The notes beneath the pieces were generated by a model. It saw nothing but the letters and a program-made list of their open reading frames with translations, did no database searches and was not told the origin of the DNA. The position numbers were made by a program, and so were the translations under genes. DNA of 36,686 bases from contig CAJVYQ010000054.1 in NCBI GenBank assembly GCA_913009825.1, forward strand, positions 1 through 36,686. Reading direction: 5' to 3'. This DNA is from an uncultured Deferribacteres bacterium. Lineage in GTDB: Bacteria; Zhuqueibacterota; JdFR-76; DREG01. This document shows positions 25,968 to 32,806 of this stretch, piece by piece (the first letter of the stretch is position 1; each line of letters opens with the position of its first letter).

Positions 25968-26321
25968 TTACGGAATCAATTGATTCCTTTGTAATTGTTC
26001 AACGCTCTCATGAATAGAAAAAACAGAATCCAGTCTGCTCAGTTCGAATACTTCCCGGACCATGGGGGTGAGACCGGTTATATAAAAATTGCCTTTATAT
26101 TTTTCAATCAATTGCAGTCCTTCTACCAGGGTGGCAACACCCGAGCTATCCATGTACGAAACTTTGCTCAAATCTATGACAATGGTCGGCAGTTTGGCTT
26201 GGGTCAGAGGAATCAATTGTTTTCTGAATTTCGGTGATGAGTAGAGATCTACTTCACCGCAAAGAGAGATAACCACATAATTTTGATTCCGGTTGATTTC
26301 TATTTCAAGAGTGCTTGTCAT
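25968..26321 (-). CDS. STAS-domain anti-anti-sigma factor (SpoIIAA/RsbV-like)
   Basis: The 117-residue protein is a single STAS domain. The phosphorylation site motif is DSSG (58-61) in SKVSYMDSSGVATLVEG, and the C-terminal helix VFELSRLDSVFSIHESVEQL is characteristic. In partner switching the serine is phosphorylated by a cognate RsbW-type kinase and released by a PP2C phosphatase. The start overlaps the kinase gene by 17 bases, so the two are coupled. It is next to mlaE, and Mla systems include a STAS subunit, MlaB, so this protein could bind the transporter. MlaB does not need phosphorylation; that link is inference. Confidence 0.92.
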   Translation of the reverse strand: MTSTLEIEINRNQNYVVISLCGEVDLYSSPKFRKQLIPLTQAKLPTIVIDLSKVSYMDSSGVATLVEGLQLIEKYKGNFYITGLTPMVREVFELSRLDSVFSIHESVEQLQRNQLIP

Positions 26322-26754
26322 TCTTTTCGCTTCTTTTTTTTATTAAGATGAGTTTGTTTCCCGGCTTATAATTTTGATCAAAAATCACTTCATCCATCAG
26401 AGAACGCATCAGATGAATCCCCAAACCTCCGGGACGAACATCTCCTAATTCTCTCGGTTTGATTTTTTCCGGCGCTACTTTTATACCATTATCCCGCAGT
26501 TCAATTTGAATTCTTTCGCTGCTGGGATAAATATCCAGATAAATGAAATGGTTCGGTTCATCTTTGTAAGCATGGTTAATAATATTCGCACAAGCTTCAT
26601 TGGTAGCTAACAGGACAGCCTGTATTGTGTGTTCTTGGAAATCAAACATCCGTCCGACGGCCTCCAAAACAGAGCGCACTATCTTTAAATATCGAGCATT
26701 ACTCGGAATTCTTAACGAAACATTCCGGTATTTTTCGTCTGTTTTTTCGGGCAA
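26305..26754 (-). CDS. RsbW/SpoIIAB-like serine kinase, anti-sigma-type
   Basis: The 149-residue protein is a GHKL-fold (HATPase_c) kinase of the RsbW type. The N-box NEACANIINHAY is at 52-63, the G1 box DNGI at 88-91, and the G2 box PGGLGIHLM at 108-116. It would phosphorylate the STAS protein encoded downstream, and in other systems binds a sigma factor. No sigma factor gene is in the window, so the target is unknown. The gene overlaps the STAS gene and follows the phosphatase gene by 33 bases. Confidence 0.92.
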   Translation of the reverse strand: MPEKTDEKYRNVSLRIPSNARYLKIVRSVLEAVGRMFDFQEHTIQAVLLATNEACANIINHAYKDEPNHFIYLDIYPSSERIQIELRDNGIKVAPEKIKPRELGDVRPGGLGIHLMRSLMDEVIFDQNYKPGNKLILIKKRSEKNDKHS

Positions 26755-26787
26755 ATCGATTCCTCTGTTTTGTGGACAATGACCGAA

Positions 26788-28095
26788 TCAGCACCATTTT
26801 AACGCAACAAGCGTAATATCATCATGCTGCTCGGCGGATTCTGTAAATTTATCGATTTCTTTTTTTGCCTGTGTGATTAATTGCTCGGGCGATTGCCACT
26901 TCTTATGCAGAAACCGGATGAACCGTTCCAGACTCATTTCCCTTTTTTGAGTGTCCCGCGCTTCAATAATGCCGTCGGTAAAAAATATGATATAATCGCC
27001 ATGTTCCAATTGAATGGAGCTTTTTTGATACTCGATCGATTTTTTTATGCCCAATGGAATGTTGGATGCCCTGGCAATTTTTTCCACCTGCTTTCCCTTG
27101 TTTCTGATGCGTAGCAGCGGAAGATGACCTGCATTAACAAAAACAAATTCGCCCGTGTCGGCATTTAAAATAGTCCCAACAAAAGTGACAAACATCCCCT
27201 GATGACTTCTTTCTACCAGAGCGTCGTTTAACTTATCCACAGCTTGATTTACGGAGGTGCTCACGTTAGCATACAGGTGAAAGTCACTGAGAAGCCGGGC
27301 CATGTAGAGCGCTGCCGGGATCCCTTTGCCGGAGACATCGCCAAAGGCAATTCCTACGTGTTTATTATCTAAAATCAAAAAATCATAAAAATCACCGCCA
27401 ATGGTTTTTGCCGGCTGGTAAGCGGCAAAAATTTCAAAACGATGCTTGGGGCAGAGAAGTTGAGATTTGGGCAAAAAGCTTTGTTGAATGGTTTGCGCAG
27501 ATTTTAGCTGCTGCTGGAATCGTTCCTTTTCCAGGCTTTCTTTGTAAAGCCGGGCATTTTCAATGGCCATAGCCACGCTGCTGCAAAATGTGGAAAAAAG
27601 GCCGATATCGGATTCATCAAATGGAGAAAGATCTTTACGGTTAATAACTTCCGCAACGCCAATCAGTTTCTCTCTGACTTTCAGCGGCGCCGCCAGAATA
27701 CTCCGGGTCCGGAAACCTGTAAGTTTGTCCCCTTTCTGAAAAAAACGGGGGTCACTGGGCGCATCCGGAACGTTGAGCGGTTGCCGGTGTTGAGCCACCC
27801 ATCCGGCTATCCCCTGGCCGATTTCCACCGATATCTTTTCCTTTAATTCATCGGTGGTATCCACAATGGAGTCATCTTTTTCGCCCAGTGCAGATTGAAC
27901 CTCAAGCCGGTTCGTTGCCGGGTTCAAAAGAAATACGGAACTGGCTTCCGCATGCATGACTTCCTGGGTTTTCTCCAGTACTAAACGGATCACCTCGTTC
28001 AAATCCAAAACAGAATTGATGATCGTGCTGATCTCAATCAACATGCTGAGATCTTCCGCTTTTTTTTTCAGTTGCCGGATTTCTCTGTCAGACAT
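26788..28095 (-). CDS. GAF-domain SpoIIE/PP2C serine phosphatase
   Basis: This 435-residue protein has a short N-terminal coiled coil (about 1-22), a GAF sensor domain (about 15-185), a linker helix and a SpoIIE-type PP2C domain (about 200-435). Phosphatase motifs include GGDFYD (233-238), GDVSGKG (252-258), VNAGHLPLL, FFTDGIIEA and HDDITLVA near the end. It is expected to dephosphorylate the STAS protein in response to a signal bound by GAF. It is the first gene of the minus-strand run and has a promoter candidate upstream. Confidence 0.93.
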   Translation of the reverse strand: MSDREIRQLKKKAEDLSMLIEISTIINSVLDLNEVIRLVLEKTQEVMHAEASSVFLLNPATNRLEVQSALGEKDDSIVDTTDELKEKISVEIGQGIAGWVAQHRQPLNVPDAPSDPRFFQKGDKLTGFRTRSILAAPLKVREKLIGVAEVINRKDLSPFDESDIGLFSTFCSSVAMAIENARLYKESLEKERFQQQLKSAQTIQQSFLPKSQLLCPKHRFEIFAAYQPAKTIGGDFYDFLILDNKHVGIAFGDVSGKGIPAALYMARLLSDFHLYANVSTSVNQAVDKLNDALVERSHQGMFVTFVGTILNADTGEFVFVNAGHLPLLRIRNKGKQVEKIARASNIPLGIKKSIEYQKSSIQLEHGDYIIFFTDGIIEARDTQKREMSLERFIRFLHKKWQSPEQLITQAKKEIDKFTESAEQHDDITLVALKWC

Positions 28096-28199
28096 TTTTC
28101 CGTCTGTAAAGTTAATTAATAATATCAGGCGAAAAGATCCATCACCGGATAAAACAACAGATTGAAAGACTAAGCAAAAAAAATGCTTTTTAGTGTGAT

Positions 28200-28256
28200 A
28201 TCATAAATATTACGTTTATGATTGCTTAATGTAACAAATTAAGTAAAATATTGCAA
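28200..28256 (-). promoter_or_regulatory. Promoter of the partner-switching/MCE operon with operator-like palindrome
   Basis: On the minus strand, TTGCAA (28256-28251) and TACATT (28233-28228) are separated by 17 bases, giving a start near 28221. A perfect palindrome, ATCATAAA (28200-28207) and TTTATGAT (28215-28222), lies across that start point and would suit a repressor. The leader of about 125 bases runs to the phosphatase start at 28095. Confidence 0.45.
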
Positions 28257-28325
28257 AAGATATTTTCACCGGGCTAATCCTTGTCCTCTCTTTTTTAGGA
28301 TGAGGGATATATCTGAAAAAATGAG

Positions 28326-28354
28326 TTGACTCATTAATGGCAAAATTCTATATT
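28326..28354 (+). promoter_or_regulatory. Sigma70-like promoter of the SDR/GroES-like genes
   Basis: TTGACT (28326-28331) and TATATT (28349-28354) are separated by exactly 17 bases, a near-consensus pair. A start near 28361 gives a leader of about 30 bases with AGGAGG (28379-28384) six bases before the GTG start at 28391. Confidence 0.6.
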
Positions 28355-28390
28355 GTAACCGGAAATTAATCTCGATGCAGGAGGATAATT

Positions 28391-29176
28391 GTGGATTTAA
28401 AACTGAAAAATAAAGTAGCATTTGTAACCGGCGCCAGCAGCGGAATCGGCCGTTCCACTGCTCTTTTACTTGCCGGCGAAGGTAGTAAAGTTTGCCTGGT
28501 TGCCCGGGATGAAAATCGTTTGCGGAAAGTTGCGGCGGAAATTGAACGGGACGGCGGCGAAGCGCTGGTTTTGCCCTGCGATGTTACGGACACAAAAGCC
28601 TGCGAATTTGCTGTTGCGCATGCAGCAGAGAAATTCAACGGGCTGGATATTTTGGTAAATGCCGCGGGGGTGATCAAAACAGGAACCATCGAAAATACTT
28701 CGTTGTCTGACTGGGACGGGATGATGAAGATCAATTTACGGGTAGTATTTTACCTGATGAAACTGACGACGCCTCATCTGATCGCATCGAAAGGCGTAAT
28801 CATAAATGTTTCCAGTGTCAACGGTATCCGTTCTTTTCCCGGGGTTTTGGCTTACAATGTCAGCAAATCGGCCGTTGATCAGTTGACACGCTGTGTAGCG
28901 TTGGAACTGGCTGAAAAAGGAGTTCGGGTCAATTCGGTGAACCCGGGTGTGACCATCACCGAACTACATCGCCGTGCCGGTATGGATGAGAAGACTTATC
29001 AAAAATTTTTGGCACATTCTTACGATACGCATCCCATAGCAAAGGGGATCCATCGAATGGCTGCGGCGGAAGACATTGCCGGTTTAATCGTTTATTTGAG
29101 CTCGCCTGTTACGGAATGGGTTACAGGCGTAAATTATCTGGTGGATGGCGGACGGGGACAAACCTGTTTTCGTTAA
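28391..29176 (+). CDS. Short-chain dehydrogenase/reductase
   Basis: The 261-residue protein is a classical SDR. The cofactor motif TGASSGIG is at 13-20, NAAG at 90-93, and the catalytic residues are Ser142, Tyr155 and Lys159 (YNVSK). The C-terminus has the usual GVNYLVDGG. Substrate cannot be told; fatty-acid, sugar and steroid-like oxidoreductases share these motifs. GTG start with AGGAGG upstream. A GroES-like gene follows 21 bases later, so the two are probably in one transcript. Confidence 0.92.
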   Translation: MDLKLKNKVAFVTGASSGIGRSTALLLAGEGSKVCLVARDENRLRKVAAEIERDGGEALVLPCDVTDTKACEFAVAHAAEKFNGLDILVNAAGVIKTGTIENTSLSDWDGMMKINLRVVFYLMKLTTPHLIASKGVIINVSSVNGIRSFPGVLAYNVSKSAVDQLTRCVALELAEKGVRVNSVNPGVTITELHRRAGMDEKTYQKFLAHSYDTHPIAKGIHRMAAAEDIAGLIVYLSSPVTEWVTGVNYLVDGGRGQTCFR

Positions 29177-29197
29177 TGGTTAAAAGAGGAATAGAAA

Positions 29198-29551
29198 ATG
29201 GCATTGGGCAAAGAATTAATTGTCATTGGAGACCGTGTTCTGATCCAGCCGGATGAGGGGGAGGAGAGAACGGATGTAGGACTTTATTTGCCTAAATGGG
29301 CGGTAGAGAGGGAAACGGTTCAGGGGGGGCGGATTGTCGCCATTGGTCCCGGCATTCCTCTGCCGGATCCGCAGGATATTGAAAACGAACTGTGGCAACT
29401 ATCCGAATCAAGCGGTCGCCACATTCCCATGCAGGTCAAAGCGGGAGATTATGTCATCTTTCTGCGTAAATCGGCCATTGAAATCAAATATGAAAATAAA
29501 GTTTATTTAGTTGTGCCGCAAGCTGCCATATTGGTTGCGCAGAGGGAGTGA
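29198..29551 (+). CDS. GroES-like co-chaperonin, orphan and longer than usual
   Basis: The 117-residue protein has the Cpn10 layout: VIGDRVLIQPDEGEERTDVG near the start, GGRIVAIGPG, KAGDYVIFLRKSAIEIKYE and a VPQAAILV end. Standard GroES has about 95-100 residues; the extra length is a polar insert (about 60-80, PDPQDIENELWQLSESSGRH). The mobile-loop region reads TDVGLYLPKWAVERETVQGG rather than the usual GGI-type loop. There is no groEL in the window. It may serve as a specialised co-chaperone with the preceding SDR gene or be a divergent paralogue; its function is not certain. Confidence 0.78.
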   Translation: MALGKELIVIGDRVLIQPDEGEERTDVGLYLPKWAVERETVQGGRIVAIGPGIPLPDPQDIENELWQLSESSGRHIPMQVKAGDYVIFLRKSAIEIKYENKVYLVVPQAAILVAQRE

Positions 29552-29564
29552 AAATAGATGTTTT

Positions 29565-29760
29565 GTAACACTTTAGTCCGTGTTGAAAAATAGCAGGCAA
29601 TTATAGGGTTGTCATTCCCGGATGCTCCTGTCGGCCTGCCTGTTGCAGACAGGGAATCTATTTTCCGGTCGAGTGTGGATTCCCTGTCTGCACAGGCAGG
29701 CCGCTTAAAACATGCGGGAATAACAAATTGGTGTGACGCTTCAAAAAACTAAAGTGTCAC
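29565..29760. repeat. MITE-like element with ACTAAAGTGTNAC ends
   Basis: Terminal repeats GTAACACTTTAGT (29565-29577) and ACTAAAGTGTCAC (29748-29760) are inverted with one mismatch. A second inverted pair inside (GGCCTGCCTGTTGCAGACAG against a CTGTCTGCACAGGCAGGCC segment) makes the entire 196 bases fold back on themselves. The same end sequence appears at 53-65 near the window start. No coding frame. Confidence 0.8.
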
Positions 29761-29794
29761 GATATTTTCTTTTTTAAAAAAGGTTGCTTCAAAA

Positions 29795-30475
29795 ATGAAA
29801 GCGATGAAATTATTTTTATTTACCATTCTACTACTATTCTTTTTGTTAGAATGTGGTGTTCGACAGCGATATATTATTTCGATTTCCGGTCCCCGGGAAG
29901 GTGCTATTCTTTCTTCCGATACGGTTTCCGTTTCCTTTTCTGTCTCTCCTGAAGACTGGTTTGAAAAAGGTTATCAAATTCATGTTCTGCTCGACCGGGA
30001 TCATTTCAGGTCATTGGATAAAAATCTGCACATCACTTATTCCGGCTTAACCCAAGGGGCGCATGCCCTGTTTGCTTTTATTTGCGACCGGAACGGCATT
30101 GCCATAAAAGGAGACAGCGCTTTGGTAATTCGCAATTTTTTTGCGTTTCAGAAATCAGACCCGCTCATCGATGTGAAACAGCCGCTTTTGATTGTCAATC
30201 AACCCCAAAAAGAAAAATTCAGAGGGGACGAGGGTTTGCGAATTCTTTTTGATTTTATAGTGCTGAACGCCCGGTTGGGGAAAACGCATCGCCTGCATTA
30301 CAATCTGGATGGCAAAGATTTTTATCTGGAACAGGAGAAGCCGGTTTGGATTGAAGAAGCGAGAAGGATCGGCAGGCATAAACTAACCGTCATGTTGGAA
30401 AAGATGGACGGGCAGTTGTCTGCTGAAAATCCGTTCAATAAAATTTCAAAGGAATTTTTAGTAGTGGAAAAATAG
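29795..30475 (+). CDS. Hypothetical probable lipoprotein
   Basis: This 226-residue protein has a hydrophobic N-terminus with Cys20 (FLLEC), suggesting a lipoprotein with Glu at -1. The rest looks like beta-rich, perhaps two immunoglobulin-like or Big-type folds: SISGPREGAILSSDTVSVSF with a HVLLDRDHF segment, and a second part LRILFDFIVLNARLGKTHRL with HYNLDGKDFYLEQ. I do not recognise a family. It has no partner within 500 bases and follows an inverted-repeat element. Confidence 0.6.
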   Translation: MKAMKLFLFTILLLFFLLECGVRQRYIISISGPREGAILSSDTVSVSFSVSPEDWFEKGYQIHVLLDRDHFRSLDKNLHITYSGLTQGAHALFAFICDRNGIAIKGDSALVIRNFFAFQKSDPLIDVKQPLLIVNQPQKEKFRGDEGLRILFDFIVLNARLGKTHRLHYNLDGKDFYLEQEKPVWIEEARRIGRHKLTVMLEKMDGQLSAENPFNKISKEFLVVEK

Positions 30476-30669
30476 TCGGAATTATTATTTTTTTGCGGCT
30501 GCTCAGGTGTGCATCATATAGTGTTTGTTGATTTATGCCGAAAAAACTGCCAAAGTTTATAATCAACCCTGAAAATTGTAGTTATAATCTTCAAATTGTC
30601 CAATATTGTTGATAATAATGCAGAGAGAAATTTTGGAAGTTTACTAAATCAACAGAGTAATATATTAGC

Positions 30670-30765
30670 TATAGCCACGCCGAGCCCTTCGACAAGCTCA
30701 GGATAAACTGAGTCGAAAGCTTGCTGCGCAGTAAATACCAGGCGTACCTGAATAGTTACTAATGC
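30670..30765. repeat. Partial element, family GTAACTAYTCAGG, with CTTCGACAAGCTCAG core
   Basis: The right end ACCTGAATAGTTAC (30746-30759) matches the terminal motif of the 35367-35573 element in inverted orientation, and the interior CCCTTCGACAAGCTCAGGAT with a following ACTGAGTCGAA matches its interior. No left end is recognisable, so this is probably a truncated copy. Confidence 0.6.
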
Positions 30766-30770
30766 ATAAT

Positions 30771-30797
30771 GTAGAGCGACGAGACTTGTCGCTCTAC
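30771..30797. repeat. Short perfect hairpin
   Basis: GTAGAGCGAC (30771-30780) and GTCGCTCTAC (30788-30797) are exact inverted arms around a 7-base loop. There is no T-run, so it is not a clear terminator. It sits between two repeat elements. Confidence 0.7.
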
Positions 30798-30840
30798 TGT
30801 CCGGAGAATTGAAAAATTTTATGCTTTTGCATTTTTACTA

Positions 30841-31009
30841 CCTAAATTGTGCGATTCTAATGTCATTCCGTAGGAATCTTGCTGGTTTAGTGCACAGAAC
30901 TAACAAGATTCTTTCCCGCCTGTGGTCGGGCAGGCCCGCTGTGGTCGGGCAGGCAGAATAACAAAACTCTTTGGGTGGTTGTTTTAAGCCAAGAATCGCT
31001 CAATTTAGG
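30841..31009. repeat. MITE-like element, family CAATTGAGCGATTCT, copy 3
   Basis: The ends CCTAAATTGTGCGATTCT (30841-30858) and AGAATCGCTCAATTTAGG (30992-31009) are inverted with one mismatch, the best-preserved ends of the three copies. The interior shares TGTCATTCCGTAGGAATCTT and an inverted CTTTGGGTGGTTGTTTTAAG with copy 1. It includes a short internal duplication of CTGTGGTCGGGCAGGC. It lies 15 bases from the tyrS stop. Confidence 0.82.
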
Positions 31010-31024
31010 GACTTGATGAATTAT

Positions 31025-32245
31025 TCAGGCGGCAACAATTCTTAAAAATCTTCTTTTCCCAACTTTAATGATCGTGCCGGCCGCCGGTGAAAATTCCAGA
31101 TTCGCGTCGGATATTTTTTTGCCGTCGATGGACACGGCTCCCTGTTTTATCAAACGACGAGCTTCCCCGTTTGTGGCGGTTAAGCCGGCGGAAACGAGTA
31201 ATCGGACAATCCAGATGGCGCCGTCTTTGGCGGCGTAGCGATAGACCGGCATATCGCTGGGAAGCGATTTTTCACGAAAGACCCGGTTAAATTCTTCTTC
31301 CGCCTTTTTCGCCGCAGTTTCGCCATGGTAAATCCGCACAATTTCAAAAGCTAATTTCGCTTTGATATTTCGCGGATTAACGGCCGGATCGTTCAACTGT
31401 TGTTTTACTTTTTGAATTTCGCTGTCGGGAATATCTGTGGCCAGCTCGAAGTAATTCACGATCATATTATCCGTAATGGACATGGTTTTACCGTACATCT
31501 CCTGCGGCGGTTCATTGATGCCGATGTAATTCCCCAGACTTTTGCTCATCTTCTCCACGCCGTCTAATCCCACTAAAAGCGGCAGGGTCAAAATAACTTG
31601 CGGCTCAAGCCCGTATTCCCGCATTATATCCCGGCCCACCAACAGATTAAATTTCTGATCCGTGCCCCCCAGTTCCACATCGGCTTTCAGGGCAACGGAA
31701 TCGTAAGCCTGGGCCAGGGGGTAAAGAAATTCCATGATGGAGATAGGGCGGCCGGACGTATAGCGTTTGTGAAAATCATCCCGCTCCAGCATGCGGGCGA
31801 CGGTGTATTTTGCAGTGAGCGTTAATACATCCTCAAATTTTAGCGGCAGAGACCAGCGGCTGTTGAAATCGATCACCGTTTTCTCCGGATCCAATACTTT
31901 AAAAATTTGTTGTTTGTACGTTTCCGCATTTTGCTGCACTTCTTCACGCGTCATCCGTTTCCGCATTTCTTTTTTGCCGGTGGGGTCGCCAATCATGCCG
32001 GTAAAATCGCCGATCAGAAAAACAACGGTATGCCCCAGATCCTGGAACTGTTTCAGTTTACGGATGGAAACCATGTGACCCAGATGAAGGTCGGGCGCGG
32101 TCGGATCAAATCCTTCCTTTATTATGAGAGGTTTGTTATTTTTAGCAGATCGTTCCAGTTTTTTGATCAATTCTTCTTCCGGAATAATCTCTTCTGCTCC
32201 GCGGCGGATCTGTTTCAGTTGATCCTCAATATTTGCAAATGGCAA
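31025..32245 (-). CDS. tyrS: Tyrosyl-tRNA synthetase
   Basis: TyrS charges tRNA-Tyr. The 406-residue class I synthetase has HLGHM (54-58, the HIGH motif) in [19 protein letters not shown] (232-236) in [13 protein letters not shown], and a C-terminal S4 RNA-binding domain with [20 protein letters not shown]. It resembles the TyrZ-type enzymes. It starts 15 bases after the smpB stop, so it is probably the last gene of the kinase-like/smpB/tyrS run. There is no leader RNA such as a T-box visible. Confidence 0.96.
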   Translation of the reverse strand: MPFANIEDQLKQIRRGAEEIIPEEELIKKLERSAKNNKPLIIKEGFDPTAPDLHLGHMVSIRKLKQFQDLGHTVVFLIGDFTGMIGDPTGKKEMRKRMTREEVQQNAETYKQQIFKVLDPEKTVIDFNSRWSLPLKFEDVLTLTAKYTVARMLERDDFHKRYTSGRPISIMEFLYPLAQAYDSVALKADVELGGTDQKFNLLVGRDIMREYGLEPQVILTLPLLVGLDGVEKMSKSLGNYIGINEPPQEMYGKTMSITDNMIVNYFELATDIPDSEIQKVKQQLNDPAVNPRNIKAKLAFEIVRIYHGETAAKKAEEEFNRVFREKSLPSDMPVYRYAAKDGAIWIVRLLVSAGLTATNGEARRLIKQGAVSIDGKKISDANLEFSPAAGTIIKVGKRRFLRIVAA

Positions 32246-32260
32246 GATTATCTCCTGTTC

Positions 32261-32731
32261 TCACTGATATCTGGATTTATATTTCAATTCACGCTGCATC
32301 TCGCGATCCATGTCCCGTTTGGCAATGACTTCTCGTCGGTCGTACAACTTTTTCCCTTTCACCAAAGCAATTTCCACTTTAATTTGTCCCCGCTTTAAAT
32401 AAACTTTCAGCGGAATGAGCGTCAGTCCCCGTTCTTTTATTTTTCCGGTCAGTTTGTCGATCTCTTTCCGGTGAAGCAGTAATTTCCGGGTTCTTAACGG
32501 TTCATGATTAAAAGCGGTTCCGTGGTGATAAGGACTGATGTGCATGTTAAATACGTACAGTTCGCCGTCCTTTACTGCAGCATAGCTGTCCTTAAGATTG
32601 ATTTTTGCTTCCCGCGCAGATTTAACCTCGGTTCCTTTCAGTACGATCCCGGCTTCATGTTTTTCCAGAATATGATAGTTATGAAAGGCTTTTCTGTTTG
32701 TTGCCAGGTTTTTTATCTCTTCCTGCGACAT
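32261..32731 (-). CDS. smpB: SsrA-binding protein
   Basis: SmpB delivers tmRNA to stalled ribosomes for trans-translation. From ATG 32731 it has 156 residues, the normal size; a further in-frame ATG at 32773 would add 14 residues, including part of the gap. Motifs are the [10 protein letters not shown] start, [41 protein letters not shown], and the basic tail that binds tmRNA ([20 protein letters not shown]). It lies between the kinase-like gene and tyrS. No ssrA gene was seen here. Confidence 0.95.
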   Translation of the reverse strand: MSQEEIKNLATNRKAFHNYHILEKHEAGIVLKGTEVKSAREAKINLKDSYAAVKDGELYVFNMHISPYHHGTAFNHEPLRTRKLLLHRKEIDKLTGKIKERGLTLIPLKVYLKRGQIKVEIALVKGKKLYDRREVIAKRDMDREMQRELKYKSRYQ

Positions 32732-32806
32732 GATATTTATCTGATTCTCTGTTATTGTCTGTTTATATTTCAAGAATTCCGATCATTTGTCCTGTGATCA
32801 AAATTT

